Assembly (NCBI GenBank): GCA_003135635.1
Contig: PLCJ01000001.1
Coordinates: 174,155 to 215,764, forward strand
Direction of reading: 5' to 3'
From: Candidatus Adlerbacteria bacterium
Lineage (GTDB): Bacteria; Patescibacteriota; Minisyncoccia; Phycocordibacterales; SBAW01
Length of the DNA stretch: 41,610 bases
Part shown: in pieces, positions 18,464 through 25,776 of the stretch
How the letters are laid out: each line of letters starts with the position of its first letter
Position numbering within the stretch: position 1 is the stretch's first letter
Notes under the pieces: generated by a model
Databases searched by the model: none
Seen by the model: the letters and a program-made list of their open reading frames with translations, nothing else
What the model was told of the DNA's origin: nothing
Program-made: the position numbers and the translations under genes

Positions 18464-18762
18464 TTAATAACGTACTCCAAAAAACAAAAGAACAGTTGTT
18501 GGAAGAATTCGCCGCTAGAAGGGATCACAATACCCTGGAGGGAGAGCAGTATACAGCGGCATTAATGGTTAAATCATCGTCAGATATAGAATCAGCGGCC
18601 AGGGAAGTAAAGAATTCGGTTGATAAATTTGAACAGACAGTCCAAGATATTGGGAAAAGTTCTGACCGTCTATCAGGAAAGCTTCTTTGGTTGAATGTGG
18701 TCTTAACCGTTGCAACAATCATAGGAACTATTGCAACAGCTATGATTGCATTTAATAAATAA
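18460..18762 (+). CDS. Small coiled-coil protein with C-terminal membrane anchor
   Basis: 100 aa. Residues ~1-70 are charged and heptad-like (SSSDIESAAREVKNSVDKFEQTVQDIGKSSDRLSGKL). Residues ~74-96 form one hydrophobic helix (LLWLNVVLTVATIIGTIATAMIAF), so it should be tail-anchored with a cytoplasmic coiled coil. The ATG overlaps the hsdR stop by four bases, which couples it to the R-M operon. No family is recognised. By position it may be an accessory of the restriction system or a membrane sensor, but nothing in the sequence shows this. Confidence 0.7.
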   Translation: MINNVLQKTKEQLLEEFAARRDHNTLEGEQYTAALMVKSSSDIESAAREVKNSVDKFEQTVQDIGKSSDRLSGKLLWLNVVLTVATIIGTIATAMIAFNK

Positions 18763-18763
18763 T

Positions 18764-18895
18764 ATGGACGAGGAACTTTTTAACCTAGCAAAAGATAACG
18801 ACCTGACCCTTGATGAGGCTCAGGAAGTACAGGATTTGTCCGATGAGATAGGCGTCGATCTGGAAGAAGCCCTAGAAATTTGGCAGGAGCAATAA
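18764..18895 (+). CDS. 43-aa acidic small protein
   Basis: Below the ORF-track cutoff. ATG 18764 to TAA 18895 encodes 43 residues beginning MDEELFNLAKDND and ending LEIWQEQ. About 16 of them are Asp or Glu, with two helix-like blocks (LTLDEAQEVQDLSDEIG and VDLEEALEIW). It begins right behind the stop of the coiled-coil gene and before the HTH-ImmA gene, so it fits the operon. The strongly acidic helical character would suit a DNA mimic or antitoxin-like partner, or a UBA/CUE-like mini-domain. Function unknown. Confidence 0.55.
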   Translation: MDEELFNLAKDNDLTLDEAQEVQDLSDEIGVDLEEALEIWQEQ

Positions 18896-18919
18896 ATACC
18901 TTAGGAGTACAATGTAGTC

Positions 18920-20140
18920 ATGGTTAGTAAAGTTAAAATTTCACCGGAAGTATTGAAATGGGCAAGAGAGTCATTGCACTTGCCAGAAGAAGTAGTCTTG
19001 GCGCATTTCAATAAGAAGACGAAAAAGAAATTCAAGTTTAATGACTCGCTTTTGAGAAAGATCGAGAATGGAGGTGGTGAGGAGATTGCTTTTACTCTGC
19101 TTCAAGAGCTTTCGAGCCTTTATAAGCGTCCACTCGCAGTATTTTTTCTGGATAAACCACCAACAGAACCGGCATTACCAAACGATAGACGTACAATTAA
19201 TTCCGACGTTCACAAGATTATTTCTCCGGCCGCTGTGTTGGCGATACGCCGCGCTCGCTACGTTCAAGAAGTTTTCCGCGATTTGTCAAAAGAATTGGAA
19301 ATCAGTCTCAAGTTTCCATTCAGAAAGTTTACGCTTTCAGATGACCCTGTCGAAATGGGGAAAAAATTCAGAGAGATTTTAGATTTCTCTCTCGATGATC
19401 AAAAGAAAGTTCGAGATGCACGAGGGCTGTTTGATGCGATTCGAGTTAGGCTCGAAGGTGTAAATGTATTCACTATAAAGTCGTCTTTCCCATTAAAAGA
19501 CGCAAGAGCATTTTCGCTTGTCGATCAAACTCCTTATCTCATTCTCATAAATAACAAGGATGGGGGCTATTTTGGCTATGCGCCAAAGACGTTTTCGCTT
19601 CTGCACGAATTCACGCATATTCTCTTACGGGAGAGTGCTATCTGCAATGATTTTAACCACTCACATCAGCGGATCGAAAAATTTTGTAATAGCTTTGCAG
19701 GTTCTTTCCTAGTCCCAGATGAGTATTTTTGGGAAGTGTTGGAAATTACGCGAAAAGAATTTGATGTAGCAAATCTTGAGGATTATCTTGATACGCTCAA
19801 AGCCGCATTCAAGGTGAGCAGGGATGTACTTCTTCGGAAATGTCTCACTCTGAGACTGATTGACGATAATTTTTACAAAACGAAGATTCGAGAATGGAAT
19901 GAAGAATTTGAAAGGGAGAAAAAAGAGAAGGAAGAGAGAGGAGAAGAACAATTTATTCCAGCGATAACCCCAGGTCGCAGGGCAATCAGTAATAATGGAA
20001 GAAAATTCGTTGAGCTAGTTCTCCATGCACGGGGCGAGGGCAAAATTACCGTTGATAGTGCCGCCGATTACTTGGGGGTGAGCCTCAAGTCGTTGCCGGA
20101 GGTTGAAAAACTATCGGTAAGACCTCGCTCACATGCGTAA
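18920..20140 (+). CDS. HTH (XRE) plus ImmA/IrrE-type metallopeptidase domain protein
   Basis: 406 aa. The N-terminal ~60 residues resemble an XRE-like DNA-binding domain (VLKWARESLHLPEEVVLAHF). A middle segment leads to the zinc peptidase motif LLHEFTHILLRES near residue 228, with the HExxH pair and a downstream acidic region ICNDFNHSHQRIEKFCNSFAGSFLVP. This architecture (COG2856 class) is typical of regulators that cleave or bind repressors, and of antitoxin-like partners of PIN-type toxins. It overlaps the next gene by 8 bp. GGAG lies 12 nt before the ATG, one of the few SD-like stretches in the window. The pair probably forms a toxin-antitoxin or R-M-associated module. Confidence 0.88.
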   Translation: MVSKVKISPEVLKWARESLHLPEEVVLAHFNKKTKKKFKFNDSLLRKIENGGGEEIAFTLLQELSSLYKRPLAVFFLDKPPTEPALPNDRRTINSDVHKIISPAAVLAIRRARYVQEVFRDLSKELEISLKFPFRKFTLSDDPVEMGKKFREILDFSLDDQKKVRDARGLFDAIRVRLEGVNVFTIKSSFPLKDARAFSLVDQTPYLILINNKDGGYFGYAPKTFSLLHEFTHILLRESAICNDFNHSHQRIEKFCNSFAGSFLVPDEYFWEVLEITRKEFDVANLEDYLDTLKAAFKVSRDVLLRKCLTLRLIDDNFYKTKIREWNEEFEREKKEKEERGEEQFIPAITPGRRAISNNGRKFVELVLHARGEGKITVDSAADYLGVSLKSLPEVEKLSVRPRSHA

Positions 20141-20630
20141 TTTATTTTCACAACCAAAATACACGATAGACACGAGTTCTCTGCTTGCGATGTTAAATCG
20201 TGGGGAGAAATATGACAAAGGGGTGTTCAAAAAACTCTGGGCGGATTTTCAGACATTATGCGATGCCGGAAAAGTTGTTTCCCATATTGAAGTCCAAAAG
20301 GAAATAAAAGGGGGTGGAATAAAAGATCAAATCGCATGGATAAAAACATATAAGCGAATCTTCCAGAAATATAATCTTCCCGATGAAGAAAATGTGATCC
20401 GAGATATTGGATCACGAGGCGGTCATTTCGTATCTTTTCTACAGCAACAAAAGTCAAAATCAGTGCATGCTGATCCATGGCTGATCGCACAGGCGAAAGT
20501 CGAGAATCTAATTTTGATAACCGAGGAAGCCGTGAACAGCCCTAAAAAAATTCCACAAGTCTGTATTGCATTGGGCGTGAAATCAATCAGTATCTTTGGG
20601 TTAATTCAGGAAGAAGGTTGGAGCTACTGA
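20133..20630 (+). CDS. DUF4411 family PIN-like protein (putative toxin)
   Basis: 165 aa. The PIN-like arrangement is visible. The first acidic residue is in KYTIDTSSLLAMLNR near 12, a second acidic region is in SHIEVQKEIKGG near 53, and a later one is in SVHADPWLIAQAKVENLILITEE near 114. DUF4411 proteins regularly follow an HTH-ImmA/IrrE gene, as here. PIN enzymes are metal-dependent ribonucleases and often toxins. The start overlaps the upstream gene by 8 bp, so expression is coupled and partner-first, the usual toxin-antitoxin order. RNase activity is inferred from fold similarity only. Confidence 0.82.
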   Translation: MRNLFSQPKYTIDTSSLLAMLNRGEKYDKGVFKKLWADFQTLCDAGKVVSHIEVQKEIKGGGIKDQIAWIKTYKRIFQKYNLPDEENVIRDIGSRGGHFVSFLQQQKSKSVHADPWLIAQAKVENLILITEEAVNSPKKIPQVCIALGVKSISIFGLIQEEGWSY

Positions 20631-21006
20631 ATCCTTACGCATTTTTAATGCGAGTGGCGATAGGTAGGATTTGACGCATCCGTTCATTAAGGAAAAGGCT
20701 TCGACATACACCCCAGTAGTCCTCTAAGTCCAGTGTTGGTAACCCGCTTCGCAAGCCCCCTAATCTAAGCTAGGGTGTCAGACGGTAGCCTAGGTGCTAT
20801 CATGTCCTTGTACAACTTAATAAAAAGGGCCTAACCCGGAGACTCTCTCCGGCAAGGTCGACAAATCCCTTCGCAGACACTGAACCCCGCGTTCAGCAGC
20901 TCTGCGAAGGGTCATACTTGGAAACGGGTATGGGGACGCAAGTCTCGGCTGGCGCGGGGTTCAGTGTTTGATCTCCACGCCGGGCTTATCAACTAGCCCC
21001 GGCAGT
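20631..21006 (+). ncRNA. Non-coding, highly structured stretch (candidate RNA or cis-regulatory element)
   Basis: 376 nt without a convincing ORF but dense in inverted repeats. AATCCT/AGGATT encloses CGCAT/ATGCG (20631-20671). CCGGAGA-ctc-TCTCCGG lies at 20836-20852. CCCTTCGCAGA/TCTGCGAAGGG (20867-20877, 20901-20911) encloses CTGAAC/GTTCAG. A perfect 15-bp pair ACACTGAACCCCGCG/CGCGGGGTTCAGTGT (20877-20891, 20953-20967) competes with the previous hairpin for the same bases. GCCGGGCT/AGCCCCGGC (20979-20986, 20995-21003) ends 3 nt before the next ATG. The competing folds resemble a switch or attenuator. I could not match it to RNase P, tmRNA, SRP RNA or a group I core. Confidence 0.5.
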
Positions 21007-21507
21007 ATGAAAAAAATAATCGGTTTTAAATCAGGAGGAACAATCTTTTCAGGAATAGCAGGAGAATATTTTGTTGCGGCCGAGCTTTCCAGAAGAGGAT
21101 GCATCGCTAGTGTAACCCTTAGAAACACAGAGGGGATCGATATCCTTGCGAGCAATGGAGAGAAAACTGTAAATATACAAGTTAAGACAAGACGCACTGA
21201 TAAAACAAACGGCTGGAATTTCGGAGGCAAAAAATTAGAATCCAAAAAAGAATGGAACAATGTTTTTTATGCGCTTGTAGAGATTTCTTCCAATCCGATG
21301 GAAAAAACAGTGAGTTACTACATAATTCCAAAAAACGAACTCAACGAGAGAGTGGAGGATAATTTTCAAAGATGGCTACACGGAAGCAAGAAAAACGGTG
21401 AACCGAGAAAAAGCAAAATGAGGATGTGCATCCCATCGGAACTTAAAGAATTTTTGGATTTTCGAGTTGAAAGATACAAAGATAGATGGGATAGACTTTT
21501 TAATTAA
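21007..21507 (+). CDS. PD-(D/E)XK nuclease-like protein
   Basis: 166 aa from ATG 21007. The track start at 20968 is a TTG inside the structured region and would add 13 residues. The N-terminal half has the restriction-endonuclease-like pattern: GIAGEYFVAAELSRRG (helix with Glu), then EGIDILASNGEKTVNIQVKTRR (Asp ... Gln-x-Lys), equivalent to E-x(n)-D-x(n)-QxK of DUF4365-type and related nucleases. The C-terminal part (residues ~90-166) is charged and unrecognised. It is probably a DNA-acting enzyme, though some members of this fold are inactive. A strong hairpin directly before the ATG suggests translational control. Confidence 0.68.
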   Translation: MKKIIGFKSGGTIFSGIAGEYFVAAELSRRGCIASVTLRNTEGIDILASNGEKTVNIQVKTRRTDKTNGWNFGGKKLESKKEWNNVFYALVEISSNPMEKTVSYYIIPKNELNERVEDNFQRWLHGSKKNGEPRKSKMRMCIPSELKEFLDFRVERYKDRWDRLFN

Positions 21508-21527
21508 CCAATAATCACCCTCTTACT

Positions 21528-22148
21528 ATGGACACATTTTTACTTCTCGTCATCTCGGTGCTTCTCGGTTTAGTGCTGTACGAAATCGGGAGAATTTTCG
21601 AGCGCAATATGCACCAACCGCCACCAAAATACACTCCCAGTAAAAATCTTATGATGAATAAGGACTCGGACATGTATGCGCTCTACTACACTGACATGCT
21701 CTATCCTGTATACGGAAGGGAAACAATACTAACTATCCAAAGAGCCTACAGGGATTGCACTCATAAAGCATTCGACCTAGAGATTTTTGGTATCAGTCAT
21801 GCCAGTGAGGCGGACAAGAAAAACAAGGAAATAGAGTGGCGCATCCAAGAGATGTACAAGATAACACTAGAGAAGAATTTGACACTAATGATGCAAGCTA
21901 ATCTCGACGTTCTTAATGGAAAAATATCTATTGAAGAAGCCCGTCGCCAAACAGTGAATGCAGTCGATATCAACAATGCTATGATACCGCCACTTGCTTC
22001 TAGACAAATTGCGATTGATGTCCATGCTGGCGTAGGACGTCCTATGTACGAATATTTAGATTTTAATTTTCTTAATAAACTAAATAAAGAGAGACAAAAA
22101 CAACATAGCCAAAATGACACGCAAGAGGCTGCACTAATGTCCAAATAA
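21528..22148 (+). CDS. Orphan protein with N-terminal membrane anchor
   Basis: 206 aa. Residues ~3-20 (TFLLLVISVLLGLVLYEI) form an N-terminal membrane segment followed by a basic, proline-containing linker. The rest is hydrophilic and mainly helical (KNKEIEWRIQEMYKITLEKNLTLMMQANLDVLNGK), with no recognisable catalytic or binding motif. It starts 20 bp after the nuclease-like gene and ends 2 bp before the next gene, so the three appear to be one transcription unit. Family not recognised. Confidence 0.65.
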   Translation: MDTFLLLVISVLLGLVLYEIGRIFERNMHQPPPKYTPSKNLMMNKDSDMYALYYTDMLYPVYGRETILTIQRAYRDCTHKAFDLEIFGISHASEADKKNKEIEWRIQEMYKITLEKNLTLMMQANLDVLNGKISIEEARRQTVNAVDINNAMIPPLASRQIAIDVHAGVGRPMYEYLDFNFLNKLNKERQKQHSQNDTQEAALMSK

Positions 22149-22150
22149 AT

Positions 22151-22873
22151 ATGCAAAGAGAAAAAATCAAAACCTACACAATATTTTTTCTCCTAATTGT
22201 TATTGTCGGCAGTATCTACTTTTTCAATCGGCACACAATACCAAAGGCAGATTCGTTGGGTAGGCCTGACGACCTGATTTCAAATCAACCGTTCCCTACA
22301 CTCCATCTTCCGTCAAAATATTTCTTAAATAAAGACATAACTGGGGAAGAAGTAGATACCGCCTCGCCCCTCTTTGGTAAAGTGAGTGAGAGTAACTGGC
22401 CTTGGACATCGGCAAGTATTGATAGCATAGACAATTCTCAAACCTATCCGACCAAAACAATTTCTTTCACTCGCTATTTCAACGAGGCAAAACCACTTTC
22501 ATCTATAGATGCGTCAAGTTATTCGGTTGAGAAGAAGACTATCAGCGCTGAGGGCGACGGATCAAAAGAAACGGTAGAATTTCTTTGCTCGACTGGTGGT
22601 TCGTCCGCCGGCACTTGTGGCGAAGCGTACATAGTCAAAGGCAACACAGTGATATTTCATGCCACTGACGACCATCGTGTTGATATCCTGCCTTCACCTA
22701 CAGGAAATGGCTTCTACGTTAAATCGGAGAATGATGTTTTACAGCCTGCAGAGTGTTGTGCTCTCGGGTATGTGAAAACCCGCTTCGTCTATGACGGCAA
22801 GGAGTTCAAACCAATTTACGAGCAGACCGTCTACTACCTCAACGTGCAGAATGGTACAAGCACCAGTCTCTGA
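22151..22873 (+). CDS. Orphan secreted or membrane-anchored protein
   Basis: 240 aa. An uncleaved signal/anchor segment at residues ~7-26 (KTYTIFFLLIVIVGSIYFF) is followed by an extracytoplasmic domain with two Cys pairs (LCSTGGSSAGTCG near 138 and AECCALGY near 197), suggesting disulfides. The pattern of short beta-like strands suggests a binding rather than catalytic domain. It starts 2 bp after the preceding gene and ends 5 bp before the next. Family not recognised. Confidence 0.65.
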   Translation: MQREKIKTYTIFFLLIVIVGSIYFFNRHTIPKADSLGRPDDLISNQPFPTLHLPSKYFLNKDITGEEVDTASPLFGKVSESNWPWTSASIDSIDNSQTYPTKTISFTRYFNEAKPLSSIDASSYSVEKKTISAEGDGSKETVEFLCSTGGSSAGTCGEAYIVKGNTVIFHATDDHRVDILPSPTGNGFYVKSENDVLQPAECCALGYVKTRFVYDGKEFKPIYEQTVYYLNVQNGTSTSL

Positions 22874-22878
22874 GTTTT

Positions 22879-23946
22879 ATGGATGTCCGAACCCTTATCA
22901 TCGGATTTGTGCCGCTTGCCGATATTGCAGGAGTCAAACCCCGCAAGCTCAAAGAAAACACGTACATGCAAGAGCTGTTGGCCGAGTATGATTTTGGCGA
23001 GGTGCATTACACCTCGCATAGCGACTGGAAGCAGAAAGCCGACGAGTTGAACCCTCTCTTTATCATCTACCTCGGCAACTCTTACGGCGCCGAGGAAGTG
23101 AAGGCTCACAAGCCGGACGCTATGCTCTATGCCACCCACGACGCAGGGCAGATTTTCTACCGCAAAGCGGAGATGGAGGAAAAGAAAGCTGAGCAGCACA
23201 AGGTGCTGAAGGAAATCGAGCGTTTGGTGGGTGATGCAAGAAATAAAGGGGAGAAAGAAATAGAGGCGATGCGGCATTTCTCCGCCATGTCCTTCAATGA
23301 CCTCTACGGGATGATCAGGAAAGGGATTTTAAGCAAGGACAAGGATACCCACGACAAGGCGTGGGAGCTGCTGTTCGGGGATGGAGAGCGGCACTCCAAT
23401 GTCATTTGGATGCGTATGCAGTTCATGGTTGAGACGTGGGAACGCTCCGACGGCGAGGGTAAGGAGCATCTCATGTGTCTCTCCATGCAGGAGCTTATCG
23501 ATGAAGGCATCGTCCGAAAGCTCGACGATTTCACCGAGTTGGACGGCCAAAAATACCACCAGTACATGTTCTGCGACTTCAATGGGAACGACTTCAACTA
23601 CATCCGCCGCATTCCCTACGGGGAGAAGGGTCAGGATAGCCACGTGTACCAGTCGCTTCTCGCAAACTATGACGCGCCCGCCAATTTCCTGCGGGTGAAG
23701 GTCGAGGTCGTGGAGGCGCAGCGGCTTAAGAAAGAATATCTCGACGTGGAACTCCCCAAGGTGATCCGGGCGCTGCGTGAGTGGAAGGAGAATCAGGAGA
23801 AATCCATGCGCGAACTTCAGGTCCAGCCGTATGACGAAGGAACGGAAGATGAGCCGATGACCTTTATGGAAATCGGTTGCTTGAAACGCTTTTTGCAGAG
23901 ACACGACAAAGCAGCTTTCGACGAACTATTCCCGACCGTAGAATAG
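22879..23946 (+). CDS. Orphan protein, GC-richer than its neighbours
   Basis: 355 aa, soluble. The N-terminal ~90 residues look like an alpha/beta domain (VRTLIIGFVPLADIAGVKPRKLKEN, then LFIIYLGNSYGAEEVKAHKPDAMLYATHDAGQIF). A charged coiled-coil-like stretch follows (YRKAEMEEKKAEQHKVLKEIERLVGDARNK, ~95-125), and then a long mixed region with many acidic residues. No known motif. Codon third positions are clearly richer in G/C than in the AT-rich genes immediately upstream, suggesting separate acquisition. It converges on the leftward terminase cassette with only 23 bp between them. Function unknown. Confidence 0.65.
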   Translation: MDVRTLIIGFVPLADIAGVKPRKLKENTYMQELLAEYDFGEVHYTSHSDWKQKADELNPLFIIYLGNSYGAEEVKAHKPDAMLYATHDAGQIFYRKAEMEEKKAEQHKVLKEIERLVGDARNKGEKEIEAMRHFSAMSFNDLYGMIRKGILSKDKDTHDKAWELLFGDGERHSNVIWMRMQFMVETWERSDGEGKEHLMCLSMQELIDEGIVRKLDDFTELDGQKYHQYMFCDFNGNDFNYIRRIPYGEKGQDSHVYQSLLANYDAPANFLRVKVEVVEAQRLKKEYLDVELPKVIRALREWKENQEKSMRELQVQPYDEGTEDEPMTFMEIGCLKRFLQRHDKAAFDELFPTVE

Positions 23947-23969
23947 CGCGGCAAACAATACCCCTTTAT

Positions 23970-25361
23970 TTAATTCTCTTTTCCAATCGAGTTGATTCGG
24001 GCTAGTAGCTTACCCAACTGTTCAGAGACTGTCTCTTCAACCTCGCGTGGCTTAGGCTGCTCTAGACCGGATTCAATATCCTTGCCGCCGTTTTCATACC
24101 ACTCTTTGAAACGGCCGGGATTGACATGAGTTTCCAGGTATTTAACCATGGCCCGCGCCCTTAAATCACGCTCCTTTTGTCTGGCCTCCGACAACTCGAT
24201 ACGTTGCTGTAATGATTTTTTCACTGAGGCCTCCGACGCGAATTTTCTGATTGAAGCTATCTGAACGCTCATCAGTGGAGTGTCCAAATTTACATTTCCG
24301 AAGTATCGAAGGTATAAAGGATCATCTTTGTGCGCGTCGTGAGGCGTCGGCATTTTCCGCGAGAACGGGACAGAGATGCGGAACTCCTTCATCTGCGGTA
24401 TGAGCGGGAGTTGGTAGGAGAGCGGCGATGCTATGAACCCTTTCCAACCCTCCGATTCTGCAACAATAAGTTCATATATGCTTACCGCGCTGTCCTTCTG
24501 TGAGCCAAGCATCTTCAGCAGAAACTCCCGAGTCCAAACTTCATGTGGAACCAGCTTTGTGAGGGCTTCGACGCTCTCAATGTCCGGATACCTCCCGGGC
24601 CATAGGATACGCTGTTCGTCATCGATGATGGGGTAGGCGCGGAAGATTCCATCTGACTCGCCATTTTTGATTCGTGCCTTCAGCCGCATGAGCAACGAGT
24701 CCTCGCAGACAAGATTTCCAAGAAGCACAACTCGGGTATCGTCGACATTTCCGAGAGGCAATATCTCGCTGGTAAAGCGCCGGTATATCTTTTCCCGCTT
24801 CGCCTCTTCATGCGCCGAGTCGCTGCTTTCAATGTCGTCGCAGACGATGAGGTCAGGACGCAGGGCACCGTGCTTCATACCGCGTGCGCCCTGCTCGATC
24901 GAGATAGAGGCTATTTTTGAGCCGTGATATACAAGCTCGAGCGACGCATTGTTCCACTCGCTTCCGCGCTCAGTGAAGGGCCCGAAGTCCTCCCGCAGTA
25001 GGTCGTTGTGCTCGAGCTCTTCCTTGATGTTCGTGAAGTGGTCCACGGCCTGCCCCAGCGTTTGGCTCACCACCACGGCGAATTTCTTCTGCGGCTTTCC
25101 AAGGATCGACCACAACACGTTCGCCGTGTTGAGGATCGCTGACTTGCCGGATCCGCGAAATGCCATGACTACGATTAAGTCGTGTTTGGTCTGCTGGATG
25201 AGATGGAACATCTCCATGTGGAACGGCGCGAACGGATCCTTGAAGTGGTGCCGCAGATAAATGAGGCCAAACCACAGCGGGTCTTCGTAAGCTAAGCGCT
25301 TTCTGACGCTCTGGTTGCCGAGTATTTCACGCAACTTTTTTGGACTTATGTTTTTTGGCAT
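23970..25361 (-). CDS. Phage terminase large subunit-like ATPase, no visible nuclease domain
   Basis: 463 aa. The packaging ATPase core is clear: Walker A AFRGSGKSAI at ~67-76, Walker B LIVCDDIESSDSA at ~171-183, and a coupling segment VVLLGNLVCEDS near 211. Normal TerL proteins continue into an RNase H-like nuclease with a GxD-type acidic motif soon after the ATPase. Here residues ~285-463 contain no such motif and end in a charged helical tail. It is preceded on the same strand by a small HTH protein in the terminase-small-subunit position (35-bp overlap). No portal, capsid or protease gene is near, so a role in packaging satellite DNA or a repurposed DNA motor is possible. Confident of the ATPase, less so of the role. 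Confidence 0.82.
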   Translation of the reverse strand: MPKNISPKKLREILGNQSVRKRLAYEDPLWFGLIYLRHHFKDPFAPFHMEMFHLIQQTKHDLIVVMAFRGSGKSAILNTANVLWSILGKPQKKFAVVVSQTLGQAVDHFTNIKEELEHNDLLREDFGPFTERGSEWNNASLELVYHGSKIASISIEQGARGMKHGALRPDLIVCDDIESSDSAHEEAKREKIYRRFTSEILPLGNVDDTRVVLLGNLVCEDSLLMRLKARIKNGESDGIFRAYPIIDDEQRILWPGRYPDIESVEALTKLVPHEVWTREFLLKMLGSQKDSAVSIYELIVAESEGWKGFIASPLSYQLPLIPQMKEFRISVPFSRKMPTPHDAHKDDPLYLRYFGNVNLDTPLMSVQIASIRKFASEASVKKSLQQRIELSEARQKERDLRARAMVKYLETHVNPGRFKEWYENGGKDIESGLEQPKPREVEETVSEQLGKLLARINSIGKEN

Positions 25362-25776
25362 AGGTATTCTTTCCGCCGGACGAGAGCGCGAGGGCGTGTT
25401 TAATTAGCCGCTCTTCTTTCGCGGTCGGCTCCGATATTTGTGCGGGCTGCGTGCGCGACGCCGCGCGAGCGCCGTAGCGAGCGGAGTTGTTCCTAAGGTA
25501 GAAGATAATAGCCGGCAGTTTCTTTTCTTTGACGAGCTGAATGGCTTGCGTTTCGCTCATATCGCAGATGAAGTCGACGCCCTGCTTGAACGCTTCGCCG
25601 CTTGCCTGCGCGAACGCACTATCTTCCCGGCACCATCGGTAGTACGTGGTGCGGCCGATGCCGCTCCTTTTGCAGGCGACTTCGATGACGGGCGTTTCTC
25701 GGAGCGTATCGAGAAATTTCGCCTTTGAGTCGGCTTGGCGCTTTTCGATGGTTTCGTCGTATGTCTCGTTAGCCAT
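25327..25776 (-). CDS. HTH protein, terminase small subunit-like
   Basis: 149 aa from ATG 25776. The longer track ORF reaching 25923 lies inside the methyltransferase gene. A helix-turn-helix is visible at ~25-55 (ETPVIEVACKRSGIGRTTYYRWCRED), followed by MSETQAIQLVKEKKLPAIIFYLRNN, the arrangement of small phage packaging proteins that recognise DNA. The tail is basic (KNTYAKKHKSKK). It overlaps the terL-like gene by 35 bp and the methyltransferase gene by 8 bp, so the leftward genes form a tightly packed operon. Confidence 0.72.
   Translation of the reverse strand: MANETYDETIEKRQADSKAKFLDTLRETPVIEVACKRSGIGRTTYYRWCREDSAFAQASGEAFKQGVDFICDMSETQAIQLVKEKKLPAIIFYLRNNSARYGARAASRTQPAQISEPTAKEERLIKHALALSSGGKNTYAKKHKSKKVA

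Noticed and set aside
20631-21006. tmRNA, RNase P RNA or SRP RNA in the structured region
   Set aside because: The GGATTTGACG and TTTGATCTCCACG pieces recall tmRNA, but there is no acceptor stem, T-arm or CCA. The RNase P AGAGGAAAGTCC and SRP GGAAGCAGCC signatures are absent.
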